Of a stretch of 64,000 nt of DNA, positions 28,005 to 36,500 are shown piece by piece. This stretch comes from Gammaproteobacteria bacterium. Lineage in GTDB: Bacteria; Pseudomonadota; Gammaproteobacteria; Nevskiales; Nevskiaceae. The position numbers were made by a program, and so were the translations under genes. The stretch covers positions 44,153 to 108,152 of the forward strand of contig JAHZLQ010000048.1 in the NCBI GenBank assembly GCA_022599775.1, written 5' to 3'. Within the stretch, counting starts at the first letter, position 1. Each line of letters begins with the position of its first letter. The notes under the pieces were generated by a model. The model was not told the origin of the DNA. It searched no databases and worked only from the letters and a program-made list of their open reading frames with translations.

Positions 28005-28685
28005 TCACAAGTCGCGTTCCGGTCTGTGGCGACGGCTGCGTTTCGGTCGTCGTTCTGGGTGCGGCTGTCGGTCGGTTTGCGACCATGCCATGGACAGGCG
28101 CTGCTTGCGTAGCTCGGCCAGACGGGCACCTTGTGCTTCCATTCGCTGCGTTTCGGCATGAGCGATATCGTTCCCGAGTTCGCGGGACCAATCCCGGCGC
28201 TGACGGCGTGATGGGCTCAGGCGCGCTTGCAGCGCGCGGCGCTGTTCGAGCTGCTTGAAGATCAGCACGTCTTTTTCGGCGCGGTCGCGCTCGCAGGCGG
28301 CTAGCGTTTTCCGCTCATTCTGTCCCCTGATGCGGCCGTGCTGGCCGGTCAGGCGATCCCAAAGTCCGCGCAGGCCCTTGTTGAAACGAGTCTGCGAGCA
28401 ATGGCTTCTTTGCTCCACCGCTCCCGCAGGCGTTCATCGAGCTGCTTTCGCTCATAGCGCTTTGCGCTCACCGGCCGCTTTGGCGCGTTGCAGGGCGTTG
28501 ACGCGATCGTGCGCGGCCTTCAGTTCTTGCGGTCGCTGCGAGACCTGCGCTGCCATTTCGTCCCGGCTCAGATTCTCCGAGGCGAAGCCGCGCAGTTCGT
28601 GGACTTCTACATGCTCGTTTTCTTCCTTGAGCAGGTGCTGAGCCAGGTACTTCGCGCCGCCGCGTTGATTGCCGACCAGGATCAT
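28005..28685 (-). pseudogene. Relaxase/mobilization nuclease, degraded
   Basis: The first 77 codons (28685-28452) encode MILVGNQRGGAKYLAQHLLK and HVEVHELRGFAS, the N-terminus of MobA-type relaxases found with MobC. The sequence then jumps to the late coiled region (SRDEMAAQVSQRPQELKAA); the ~200-residue catalytic domain with its HxH metal motif is missing. Two frameshifts follow: the frame stops at 28452, a second frame carries ERKQLDERLRERW, and the C-terminal part resumes in the first frame from 28418 (RFNKGLRGLWDRLTG ... RDRAEKDVLIFKQLEQRR). It overlaps the mobC stop, as in intact mob operons. No functional relaxase can be made. Confidence 0.82.
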
Positions 28686-29116
28686 GAGCCGCCCTCCGGC
28701 TTGATCCCCAGGACTGCGATGAGGATTTCGCGCATCGTGCGGATTTCATTGCAGGCGCTGTGAAGCTCGGCTCGAAGCTCTGGCGATGCGCCCAGCGTGC
28801 CGGTATTGGCGGCTTTGGCAATCTGGTTGAGGTCGGAGGCCAGCCGGGACTGGCCCAGCCCAGCCAGCAGCAGGGCAAGCTGTTTCTGATCGGCGGACGG
28901 GCGTCGGGTCGCGCGCCGGGGCGCAGCGCCTTCGCCGAATACACGCGAGCGGATATACGCGCCCAGGGGACGACTGCCTGCCAACGTTTCCAGGCGTGAC
29001 CGTTCTTCACCGGTCAGCCGCAGGCAGAACGGTGATGGCGGTCTACGACGGGCCGGAGCCGTCGCCTCCTGGAACGCCGGCGCAAGCGGCGGCTGAGACG
29101 AAAGGAAATCGCTCAT
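28682..29116 (-). CDS. mobC: MobC-like plasmid mobilization relaxosome protein
   Basis: A 144-residue protein resembling MobC relaxosome accessory factors: residues 25-45 (PFCLRLTGEERSRLETLAG) form the RHH-like DNA-binding start, followed by PLGAYIRSRVFGE, and the C-terminal half has the MobC core LLAGLGQSRLASDLNQIAKA and ELHSACNEIRTMREILIAVLG. It should help load a relaxase at oriT, but its partner here is broken. The stop overlaps the relaxase start by 4 nt. A run of ten G precedes the start codon. Confidence 0.85.
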   Translation of the reverse strand: MSDFLSSQPPLAPAFQEATAPARRRPPSPFCLRLTGEERSRLETLAGSRPLGAYIRSRVFGEGAAPRRATRRPSADQKQLALLLAGLGQSRLASDLNQIAKAANTGTLGASPELRAELHSACNEIRTMREILIAVLGIKPEGGS

Positions 29117-29120
29117 GGCT

Positions 29121-29130
29121 CCCCCCCCCC
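29121..29130 (-). repeat. G10 homopolymer at the mobC ribosome-binding position
   Basis: Ten consecutive G on the coding strand end 4 nt before the mobC ATG, forming or displacing its Shine-Dalgarno sequence. Such tracts are prone to slippage. Confidence 0.6.
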
Positions 29131-29208
29131 CGAACTCGGGAACATGGCGCTCCAGGTCGTCATTCCATTCTTCAAGCGTTTCAAGGAGTTGGTTTGAAGA
29201 GTCGCCCT

Positions 29209-29454
29209 CCCTCTCCGCCACCCTTCGCCTTCGGCTTCGGGTGGCAGGCCCCGACTGGGGTCGGCCTCACGACGGCGCTTAGGCGAAGGCGTGCCGTCCG
29301 TAGCCTTGGCGTAGGAGGGCCATTGGTCCCGGGATTCGAACCCGCGGACAAGCCAATCCGGGTTCGACGATTGTCCGCAGGGCAATTGAATGCGCGTAGC
29401 GCGGCCCGCAGGGGCGAGACGGCATCGCCGTCGAGTAATCCCACCCTCTCCGCC
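29209..29454 (+). repeat. Multi-hairpin tRNA-tail repeat, copy C (full unit)
   Basis: A 246-nt copy of the unit at 26974-27206, in the same orientation, closing the island on the right. Changes between copies often keep the stems (for example cgcgc to tgcgc opposite gcgcg). With flanking sequence it accounts for most of the 29131-29499 gap, where I see no gene. Confidence 0.8.
29437..29454 (+). repeat. Third copy of the tRNA-Ser 3' direct repeat (attR-like)
   Basis: aatcccaccctctccgcc, identical to the tRNA-Ser tail minus its last base, at the right edge of the island just before the cytochrome gene. Confidence 0.75.
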
Positions 29455-29499
29455 CGATTGAAATCGGCAGCCGCCACTGTATTCAGCACGGGCGCCGCG

Positions 29500-30378
29500 T
29501 CACGGCCTCCAGGCGGTATCGGCTGGTGCCGGCTCGCGCACGAGCGACGACAGGTATGCGTAAAGGTCAGCGACTTCCTGTTCGGAAAGCTGGGGGAACC
29601 GGTCCGGTGCGACCAGTCCCATGAGTCCAAGCGCGCGCCCGCCCAAGCCGATGCCGGTCGTGATCAATCGTTCGAAATCCTCTGGCTCGATCGCCGCCAC
29701 GATGGCCAGGTCCGGCGTCGGCGGGCCGAAGAGTGTTTGTCCGCGTACATCCAAGCCATGACATTCGTTACACATTGTCATGGCGAGATATTCGCCGCGT
29801 GCACGCTGCGGCTCAGCGGCCGCATCGACACGCAGCGGCGGCACCCGGTCCGCCCATTCCGCCATATGGGTTTCCGCGCCGATGGCGAATGTCCAGCGTA
29901 CGCTCCAGCCAAGCTTGGGATCAGGGAGTTCGCCCTCGACCACGGGTGCCGACCGCAGGAAAGCAATCAAGGCGGCAGTATCTTCATCACTGAGCCGCGC
30001 AAAATTGAAGGAGGGCATGGACGTGAGCGCCCTGCCATCTGCACCGATGCCCTGACGGATTGCCGCCTCCAGCGTCGCGGCGTCGTACTTGCGTGCGTAG
30101 GCCGCCAGATTCGGGGCGACGGCGCGTTCGGGCCAGTCCCATTGCTCGCCGAAATCCTTGCCCTGAAGTTCCTGCCCATGACAGCCGAAACACCCGCGCG
30201 TACGCGCGATATGGCGCCCGCGCTCGACCGACGCCGAATCGGTCGGGATCGCGTGGTCGAAGGGCGGATCCTTCGCAACGTCGCGAAGTTCTGCCTCGCT
30301 CAGGACGTAGACGCCGCCGAGAACGACCAGCGGTCCGACAAGAATGACGGCCGCGACAATCATGGAAACGCGCCTCAT
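29500..30378 (-). CDS. Diheme c-type cytochrome, membrane-anchored
   Basis: A 292-residue cytochrome c. It has an N-terminal membrane anchor or uncleaved signal (MRRVSMIVAAVILVGPLVVL), then two heme-binding motifs: CFGCH about residue 60 and CNECH about residue 200, each followed by a plausible distal Met segment (LTSMPSFNFARLSDED; LGLMGLVAPDRFPQLSEQE). The layout is that of diheme cytochrome subunits feeding terminal oxidases or dehydrogenases, but no partner gene is nearby. The frame is open upstream to 30477; the Met at 30378 directly precedes the signal. It sits just outside the island's right repeat. Confidence 0.85.
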   Translation of the reverse strand: MRRVSMIVAAVILVGPLVVLGGVYVLSEAELRDVAKDPPFDHAIPTDSASVERGRHIARTRGCFGCHGQELQGKDFGEQWDWPERAVAPNLAAYARKYDAATLEAAIRQGIGADGRALTSMPSFNFARLSDEDTAALIAFLRSAPVVEGELPDPKLGWSVRWTFAIGAETHMAEWADRVPPLRVDAAAEPQRARGEYLAMTMCNECHGLDVRGQTLFGPPTPDLAIVAAIEPEDFERLITTGIGLGGRALGLMGLVAPDRFPQLSEQEVADLYAYLSSLVREPAPADTAWRP

Positions 30379-30656
30379 CCCCCACCTCTCCCAATCGCTG
30401 CCACAAGCATAGTGGGCGGCCCCCTTTCGGAAAAGGCGCATGCGGGCCGGGCGACTTCGAGCCTCGGGCGAAATCAACGGTTCAACCAGATGTGCGCAGC
30501 AGTGGCGGCCGAAACACGCGCTCCGCCTCGACGACGTTCAAACGCCCGGTACAATTCCGCCACGGATATGGCAGGATTCGCGCTAATCGGAAATGGGGGA
30601 TTTTTCGACCGGCTGGGCCGCCAGATTCACTAGCGCGCAGCGTGCGAAAATCGAAG

Positions 30657-30732
<76 letters not shown>

Positions 30733-30749
30733 CCTAAAAGAGGGCGCGA

Positions 30750-30755
30750 AGTATA
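30750..30755 (-). promoter_or_regulatory. Candidate -10 box of tRNA-Thr
   Basis: TATACT on the minus strand, 18 nt upstream of the tRNA-Thr 5' end. The -35 region is AT-rich but has no good hexamer. Confidence 0.45.
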
Positions 30756-30826
30756 CGCAAAGCGGATTTGAAATACAGCTTGGGGAACGGGGACGAGAAA
30801 TGGGCGGTATCGGTAGCAGGGGGACA

Positions 30827-31372
30827 ATGCAGCGCACCACAGAAGACCGGGGTTTCACCCTGATCGAAATGTTGGTGACGATCGCCGTGCTCGGCATCCT
30901 GGTTGCTGTCGCCCTGCCCTCGATGATCGATATCATCCGAAACAATCGCGCTTCGTCAGAAGTCAACGCCCTATTGACCATGATGACACTGACGCGTAGC
31001 GAAGCCATCAAACGCAACCAGTCCGTGACGGCGTGCAAGACCGCGGACAGCCTCAGCTGCAGCACGACGGCCACCTGGGCGGACGGTGTGCTCGTCTTTT
31101 TGGACACGGACGGGGACGGTACTTATGACAGCTCCGCGACCGGCGTCGACGAGGAGACGTTGATCGCCGTCGAGTCACCGCTCGCACCGCGCAGCAAGCT
31201 GAGCTGGAATGGCGGAGGAAACATGATCGTGTATGGGTCGGATGGACGCGCGAGTCCGTTCGGATCCTTTTTGCTGACGCCCAACGGGGAATCGGCAGCG
31301 ACACGCAAGCTGACGATCAACTGGATGGGGCGGCCGTCAGTGTGCACGCCGGATGCCAGCGAGAGCTGCTGA
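30827..31372 (+). CDS. fimT: GspH/FimT family minor pseudopilin
   Basis: A minor pilin or pilin-like protein of the type IV pilus. It has a short leader ending in RG/FTLIE, the PilD cleavage and N-methylation site with Glu at +5, then the hydrophobic N-terminal helix (MLVTIAVLGILVAVALPSM) and a FimT/GspH-type globular domain (SEVNALLTMMTLTRSEAIKR) ending near a C-terminal Cys (DASESC). I chose the ATG at 30827 (GGGGGA ribosome site, 9-residue leader); ATG 30800 is also in frame. First gene of the minor-pilin operon. Confidence 0.88.
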   Translation: MQRTTEDRGFTLIEMLVTIAVLGILVAVALPSMIDIIRNNRASSEVNALLTMMTLTRSEAIKRNQSVTACKTADSLSCSTTATWADGVLVFLDTDGDGTYDSSATGVDEETLIAVESPLAPRSKLSWNGGGNMIVYGSDGRASPFGSFLLTPNGESAATRKLTINWMGRPSVCTPDASESC

Positions 31373-31373
31373 G

Positions 31374-31925
31374 GTGAGCGCCCCGTACAGATTTCGAGCG
31401 CCTTGTCGCGGCGTGTCGATGATCGAAGTACTGGTCGCGATCGTGATCATCGCGATTGGCCTGCTCGGAATTGCCGCGCTTCAGGGCTCGGCACTCCAGA
31501 ACAACTACCTGTCGATTCAATATACGCAGGCGGCGCTTCTCGCCCAGAACCTGTCGGAAAGCATGCGGGCCAATCGCGAGGGGGTTCTGCAGAACGACTA
31601 CGATGTCGCCGCCGGCGTCACCCCTAACAAGCCCGCCACCGACTGCGCGCTGGCGAACTGCAGCCCGAGCGAGCTTGCTACCTGGGACCTCGACCGGTTC
31701 GATACGGCCTTGCGGGCGATCAACGCCAACAAGCAGGTCAATGCGCCGGTTGCCCTGGCCAGCGGAACGTTCAGCGTCCGCTGTTCCGATGCCCCCTGCA
31801 CCGACAACAGTCCTAGAGTCATCACGGTGTATTGGGACACCGAACGCAGCGAGGCCAAGGAGTACGATTGCGACCCGGACAGCAGCGACAGTCTTCAGTG
31901 CTTTCGACTGATTCACATTCCATGA
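31374..31925 (+). CDS. pilV: Type IV pilus modification protein PilV
   Basis: A minor pilin that joins FimU, PilW, PilX and PilE in the priming tip complex of the type IV pilus. It has a prepilin site CRG/VSMIEVL with Glu at +5, hydrophobic helix AIVIIAIGLLGIAALQG, then the PilV-typical LQNNYLSIQYTQAALLAQNL and SMRANREGV. I place the start at the GTG at 31374, just after the fimT stop; an ATG at 31353 is the alternative. The stop overlaps the pilW start by 4 nt (ATGA). Confidence 0.9.
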   Translation: MSAPYRFRAPCRGVSMIEVLVAIVIIAIGLLGIAALQGSALQNNYLSIQYTQAALLAQNLSESMRANREGVLQNDYDVAAGVTPNKPATDCALANCSPSELATWDLDRFDTALRAINANKQVNAPVALASGTFSVRCSDAPCTDNSPRVITVYWDTERSEAKEYDCDPDSSDSLQCFRLIHIP

Positions 31926-32896
31926 GGCGATCAAGCGCTTTGGGTTTGTCGTTGATCGAGCTCATGGTGGCCATGGTGCTCGGCCTGCTGCTGATCGCCG
32001 GCGTGATCGAGATATTCGTACAGAGCAAACATGGCTACCGTGTCCAGGAGAGTTCGGCCCGCATGCAGGAAGCCGCCCGATTCGCGCTCGACGCCCTGGG
32101 CCGCGATCTGCGTCATGCCGATTTCTGGGGCGGCGTCGATGTCGCCGGCCAGGCCGCCTTGCCGCCCGAATTGATCTCCGACAGCGCGGCCCCGTGCAGC
32201 CTGAGCTGGTTTGCCGACTATCGCTACGGCATTGGCGGCTATGACGGCGCCGCCACCTCGCCGCTGCCGACTTGCACGGTGTCGAGCTATCAGGCGCAGA
32301 CCGATGTGCTGGTGATCCGCCACGCCGACCCGAACAATCTGATCGACGAATCCAGCTTCGTCTCGGATCCGGCCGACGAGATGCCGGCCCTGCTCTTCAG
32401 AGGGATCGTCGGCCGCGGCGGGCTGGTCTTCGCACCTGCGCAACGAAATGCGGCCAAGGCGGCGCTGTCGGGAGACCAGTCCAACGGCGTCTTCAACTAT
32501 GGCGTACGAGGGGCGGCCTACTACATCGCAACATTCAAAAGTGGTGGAATCGATCGGCCAACGCTGTACATCAACGCGTCCGACACCTCGAATTCGCAAC
32601 CGCTGGTCGAAGGCATCGAACAACTGCAAATCGCCTACGGCCTGGATACCGACAGCAACGACATCGTCGACCGCTACGCCGCCGCGAGCGCGCTCGCCAC
32701 GGCCGACTGGGCGCGGGTCATCAGCGTTCGGGTGGGCATCGTCGCACGCGGCGATACGCGCGACGCACGCGACGCGGATACGAACGTTTATGCCATGCCC
32801 GGGGCGTACGACTTCACGCCCGCGACCAGCGAACGGGTCTATCCACGAAAATTGTTCGTGCGCGATTTCCAGCTGAGGAACAGGACACGCCAATGA
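31922..32896 (+). CDS. pilW: Minor pilin PilW
   Basis: A 324-residue minor pilin. The leader MRRSSALG is followed by LSLIELMVAMVLGLLLIAGV (cleavage after Gly, Glu at +5), then SARMQEAARFALDALGRDLR and HADFWGGVD, the conserved PilW segment. The globular part is long and ends in a PilW-like region (MPGAYDFTPATSERVYPRKL, RDFQLRNR). The start is fixed by the ATGA overlap with pilV; the stop overlaps pilX the same way, so the genes are translationally coupled. Confidence 0.93.
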   Translation: MRRSSALGLSLIELMVAMVLGLLLIAGVIEIFVQSKHGYRVQESSARMQEAARFALDALGRDLRHADFWGGVDVAGQAALPPELISDSAAPCSLSWFADYRYGIGGYDGAATSPLPTCTVSSYQAQTDVLVIRHADPNNLIDESSFVSDPADEMPALLFRGIVGRGGLVFAPAQRNAAKAALSGDQSNGVFNYGVRGAAYYIATFKSGGIDRPTLYINASDTSNSQPLVEGIEQLQIAYGLDTDSNDIVDRYAAASALATADWARVISVRVGIVARGDTRDARDADTNVYAMPGAYDFTPATSERVYPRKLFVRDFQLRNRTRQ

Positions 32897-33582
32897 AGCA
32901 TCGCGCCCGAGGCTTTGCCCTGTTCACGGCCCTGATTCTGCTCGGGGTGCTGGCGCTGGTCGGCGTGCTGGCCTTGCGCGCGTCCGGCCTCGAACTGGAC
33001 ATGAGCACCAATCAGGTGCTGCATATCGAGTCCTTCGAATCCTCGGATTCACCCCGGCTACTGACAATCCCGGCCCTTGAGGCGCATATCTTCAGCCGGG
33101 GCTGGCCCAGGACGGTGGACCCGGACAGCGAGATTACCGACGGGGAGTTCGACTATGACCCGCTGATCAGCTGGATCAAGGCGGGCTGGTACACGGTCGA
33201 GCCGGACAAGGGCGGACGCCCGCGCCAGTGGTACCTCGGCAACGAGGAATGCGGCGGCGCCGCCAGCTGCGTACTGCAGCAGGATGCATTGCAGACCGAT
33301 GCACGCTACGAGCGCTCGGTCACGCTCTCGGGGCAGGATTCAAGCAACCCGATCCGGGTCCACAGCGACATGGCGGTATTCAAGGTCCGAACCGACCTGG
33401 CGCCGGGCGCCGGCGCCGCGATGGTCGCCGGCTACGAGGGAACCGGCAAGGCGGCGGCCGCCAGCGGCGGAAACATCTTCTTCCTGATCTCAAGCCGTGG
33501 ACTGGACAACACCCCGACCGCCGGCAAATCCGAGGCCGCAACCCGAACGTCCGCGATGTATCGCCACGTGATCCGCAACTGA
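32893..33582 (+). CDS. pilX: Minor pilin PilX
   Basis: A 229-residue minor pilin in the PilX position. It begins MKHRARG/FALFTALILLGVLALVGV, a prepilin-like hydrophobic segment that lacks the +5 Glu, as is common in PilX. The next segment ELDMSTNQVLHIESFESSDS is unlike canonical PilX (usually EERMAGNxRD) but in the same position. Two cysteines (NEECGGAASC) may form a disulfide. It overlaps the pilW stop and is followed 8 nt later by pilY1. Assignment is mainly by position and N-terminus. Confidence 0.82.
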   Translation: MKHRARGFALFTALILLGVLALVGVLALRASGLELDMSTNQVLHIESFESSDSPRLLTIPALEAHIFSRGWPRTVDPDSEITDGEFDYDPLISWIKAGWYTVEPDKGGRPRQWYLGNEECGGAASCVLQQDALQTDARYERSVTLSGQDSSNPIRVHSDMAVFKVRTDLAPGAGAAMVAGYEGTGKAAAASGGNIFFLISSRGLDNTPTAGKSEAATRTSAMYRHVIRN

Positions 33583-33589
33583 GAAACTG

Positions 33590-36500
33590 ATGCGTAACCC
33601 CACGAAATTGTATATGCGGGATCTGGTTCTGGTGCCGGTGCTCGCAGTGAGCAGTTTGCTTGGGGCGGCCTCCGCGGTCGCGGCCGGGCTTCCGTACATC
33701 TCCAGCGATTCCATGGTCAAGTATTCGAGCCTGCCGGTCACCAGCGTCGAATCGGCTATCCCGCAGGCGATGATCCAGATATCCAAGGATCACCAGCTGT
33801 TTTTCAAGGCGTTCAACGACTACACCGACCTCGACAAGGACGGCGTGCCCGACATCACCTACAAGCACGGATTCGACTACTACGGTTACTTCGACAGCTA
33901 CAAATGCTACAGCTATGACAGCAGCGCCAAGCGCTTCGAGCCGGTCACCGAGTATGACCAGAGCAGCACGGAAGCGTCCGACAGCGCCGGCAACCTCGCC
34001 GCCAAATACTGCGACGGATCAAGCTGGAGTGGCAATTTCCTGAACTGGGCGACGATGGCCCGCATCGATGTCGTTCGCAAGATTCTCTACGGAGGCAAAC
34101 GCGCCGTCGACGAGTCAAGCCTGACGTCGAGCGATCTGACGGTGCTGCAACGCACCTATCTTCCCAATGACGCCCACAGCTTCGCGAAGTACTACAACGG
34201 CAGCGACCTCAACAAGCTCACACCATTCAGCTCCGCGAGTTCCTCGGACGCGCGGAAACGCGGCATCACCCTGTGCAACACCACGGTCAACAACAGTGGA
34301 AGCGAATCCCAGAATGTCAGCGATCCGCCCTTGATCCGAGTCGCCAAGGGCAACTTTTCCCTGTGGGCTGCGAACGAACGATGGCAGTGCCGCTGGCACG
34401 AGGAGGTGATCTCCAACGATCCCAACAAATGCAACAGCCTCAGCACGCAAATCGCCGGCTGCAACGGCAACAACCCGTCCGTCAGCGGCATCGATGCGTG
34501 GCCGCGTGGCCCGTACAGCACAGGAGGCAACAGCGAAAAGCTGGCGGAGTACGACGCCTATATCCACGTCTGCAAGAGCGGCTTCGAAGCCGGAGACCGC
34601 TGCAAGACCTATCCGACCGGGACGCAGAAGCCGATCGGCCTGTTCCAAGAGTACGGTGATGCCGAACGCATGTGGTTCGGACTCATGGCCGGCACCTACG
34701 ACAAGAACAAGCAGGGCGGCGATCTGATCAAGAATATGGGCCCGTTCAACGACGAGCTCAATGTCAACACCGACGGTCGGTTCATCCACGTCGCCGGACT
34801 CAAGAACGAGAGCGGTTCGGTCAACGGCACCCAGAGTTCCAGCGCCTATGGCCTGGTCAACGCCCTGAGCCTCTACAGGATCACCAAATACAAGCACAGC
34901 GACGGCACTTACGGCGACAGCGGCAACAACGAAAACAACTGCACCTACGGGCTGTCCGACTTCAAGAACGGCACTTGCCACAATTGGGGGAATCCGTTCG
35001 GTGAAGCCTATCTCAACGTCATTCGCTACCTCGGAAACCTGCAGCCGGTCGGCGCCTACCGCGCCAACGACAGCAAGTACGTGCCCGGCCTGAACGTTCC
35101 AAGCAATTATTCGTCACCGCTCGACGAATCCAATTCCTGCGCCTCGCTGAACGTCGTCGCATTCAATTCCAGCACGATCTCGTATGACGGCGACGACATG
35201 GATGGCCCCGGTGACGGCGATGTCGCCGCCATCGGCACCAGCATGACTTCTGAGCAGCTCGCCGATGTCGTGGGCGCGGGGGAAGGACTGAACGGGAAGC
35301 AATTCTTCATTGGCGAGAACGGCAGTGACAACAACCAGACGTGTACCGCCAAAACGATCAGCAGCCTGGGCCAGGTGCGCGGCATCTGCCCGGAGGCGCC
35401 AAGACTCGAAGGAACCTTCAAGATCGCGGGAATCGCCTGGTATGCGCATACCCAGGACATCAATTCGGACAACAAGGTGCCGGGCATACAAACCGTCAAC
35501 ACCTACGCCGTGGAGTTGGCCTCTAACGTACCCAAGCTCGAAATCCCCGTCCCCGGCGCCCAGGGAAAGTTCGTCACCCTGCTGCCGGCCTGCAAGGACC
35601 TGTCGGTCTCACCATCCGTGCCGGGCGGCGGCGGTTGCGCAATCGTCGACTTCCAGATCGTGGAGCCACATACGGAAAGCGGCGGCGTCGGTCGCGGCAA
35701 GTACTATGTCAACTGGGAAGACAGCGAACAGGGCGGCGACTTCGACCAGGACATGTGGGGCGTCATTTCGTACGAAATCACTGCCTCCACGATCAAGCTC
35801 ACGACCGACACCGTGGCGCAGTCGACGCCCTATCAGATGGGCTTCGGCTACATACTCAGTGGCACCACCAGCGATGGCTTTCACGCGCACAGCGGCATCA
35901 ACAACTACACGACGCCCGCCATCATCGGCGCCACCGAATGCAGCAGCTGTCAGACCAGCGACGGTCCTTCGACCAAGACCTACTCGATCGGCGCCAGTTC
36001 CGCGTCCCTGCTCAAGGATCCGCTCTGGTACGCGGCCAAGTGGGGTGGCTTCGACGATCTCGATGGCGACAACAAGCCGAGCAGTCTGGCTGAATGGGAT
36101 AATGTGGACGCGGACGGAAACCCGAATCCGGACGGGGACCCGGACAACTATTTCTATGCCGTGGAACCGCGTCAGCTGGAAGCGCAACTGCGACGTGTAT
36201 TCGACCAGATCATCGGCCGCGTTGCGTCCGGCACCGCGGCCTCGGTAGTGGCCAATGCGCGCGAAGGCGAAGGTGCGATCTATCAAGCGCTCTTCGAACC
36301 CACCCGATCCGACAAGGACGGCAACGAAGTTCGCTGGGTTGGCTCACTGCACTCGCTCTGGGTCGATTCCAACGGCTACCTGCGCGAGGACGGCGATCAC
36401 GACGCGGTGCTCGACGGTTACGGCACCGATCCGGTAGTGGAGCTGTTCTTCGACGAGTCCAGCGCCAATAAGCAGGAGCACAAGACCAAGGTTCGCCGCT

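Larger units (their letters stand above)
26820..29454. mobile_element. Decayed mobilizable island at tRNA-Ser
   Basis: About 2.6 kb lie between the tRNA-Ser 3' end and a direct repeat of it. The cargo, all on the minus strand, is mobC, a broken relaxase, an RHH antitoxin and a PIN toxin, bracketed by copies of a multi-hairpin repeat. No integrase gene is visible, so this looks like a remnant left by deletion of a larger mobilizable element, possibly retained by the toxin-antitoxin pair. The boundaries are inferred from the direct repeats. Confidence 0.65.

Noticed and set aside
26861..29454. CRISPR array in the repeat region
   Set aside because: The repeats are ~120-250 nt, not 28-37 nt with unique spacers, and no cas genes are present.
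28996..30633. 545-codon plus-strand frame antisense to mobC start, repeat C and the cytochrome gene
   Set aside because: The minus strand has clear CxxCH cytochrome and mobC coding; this frame merges repeat and antisense sequence.
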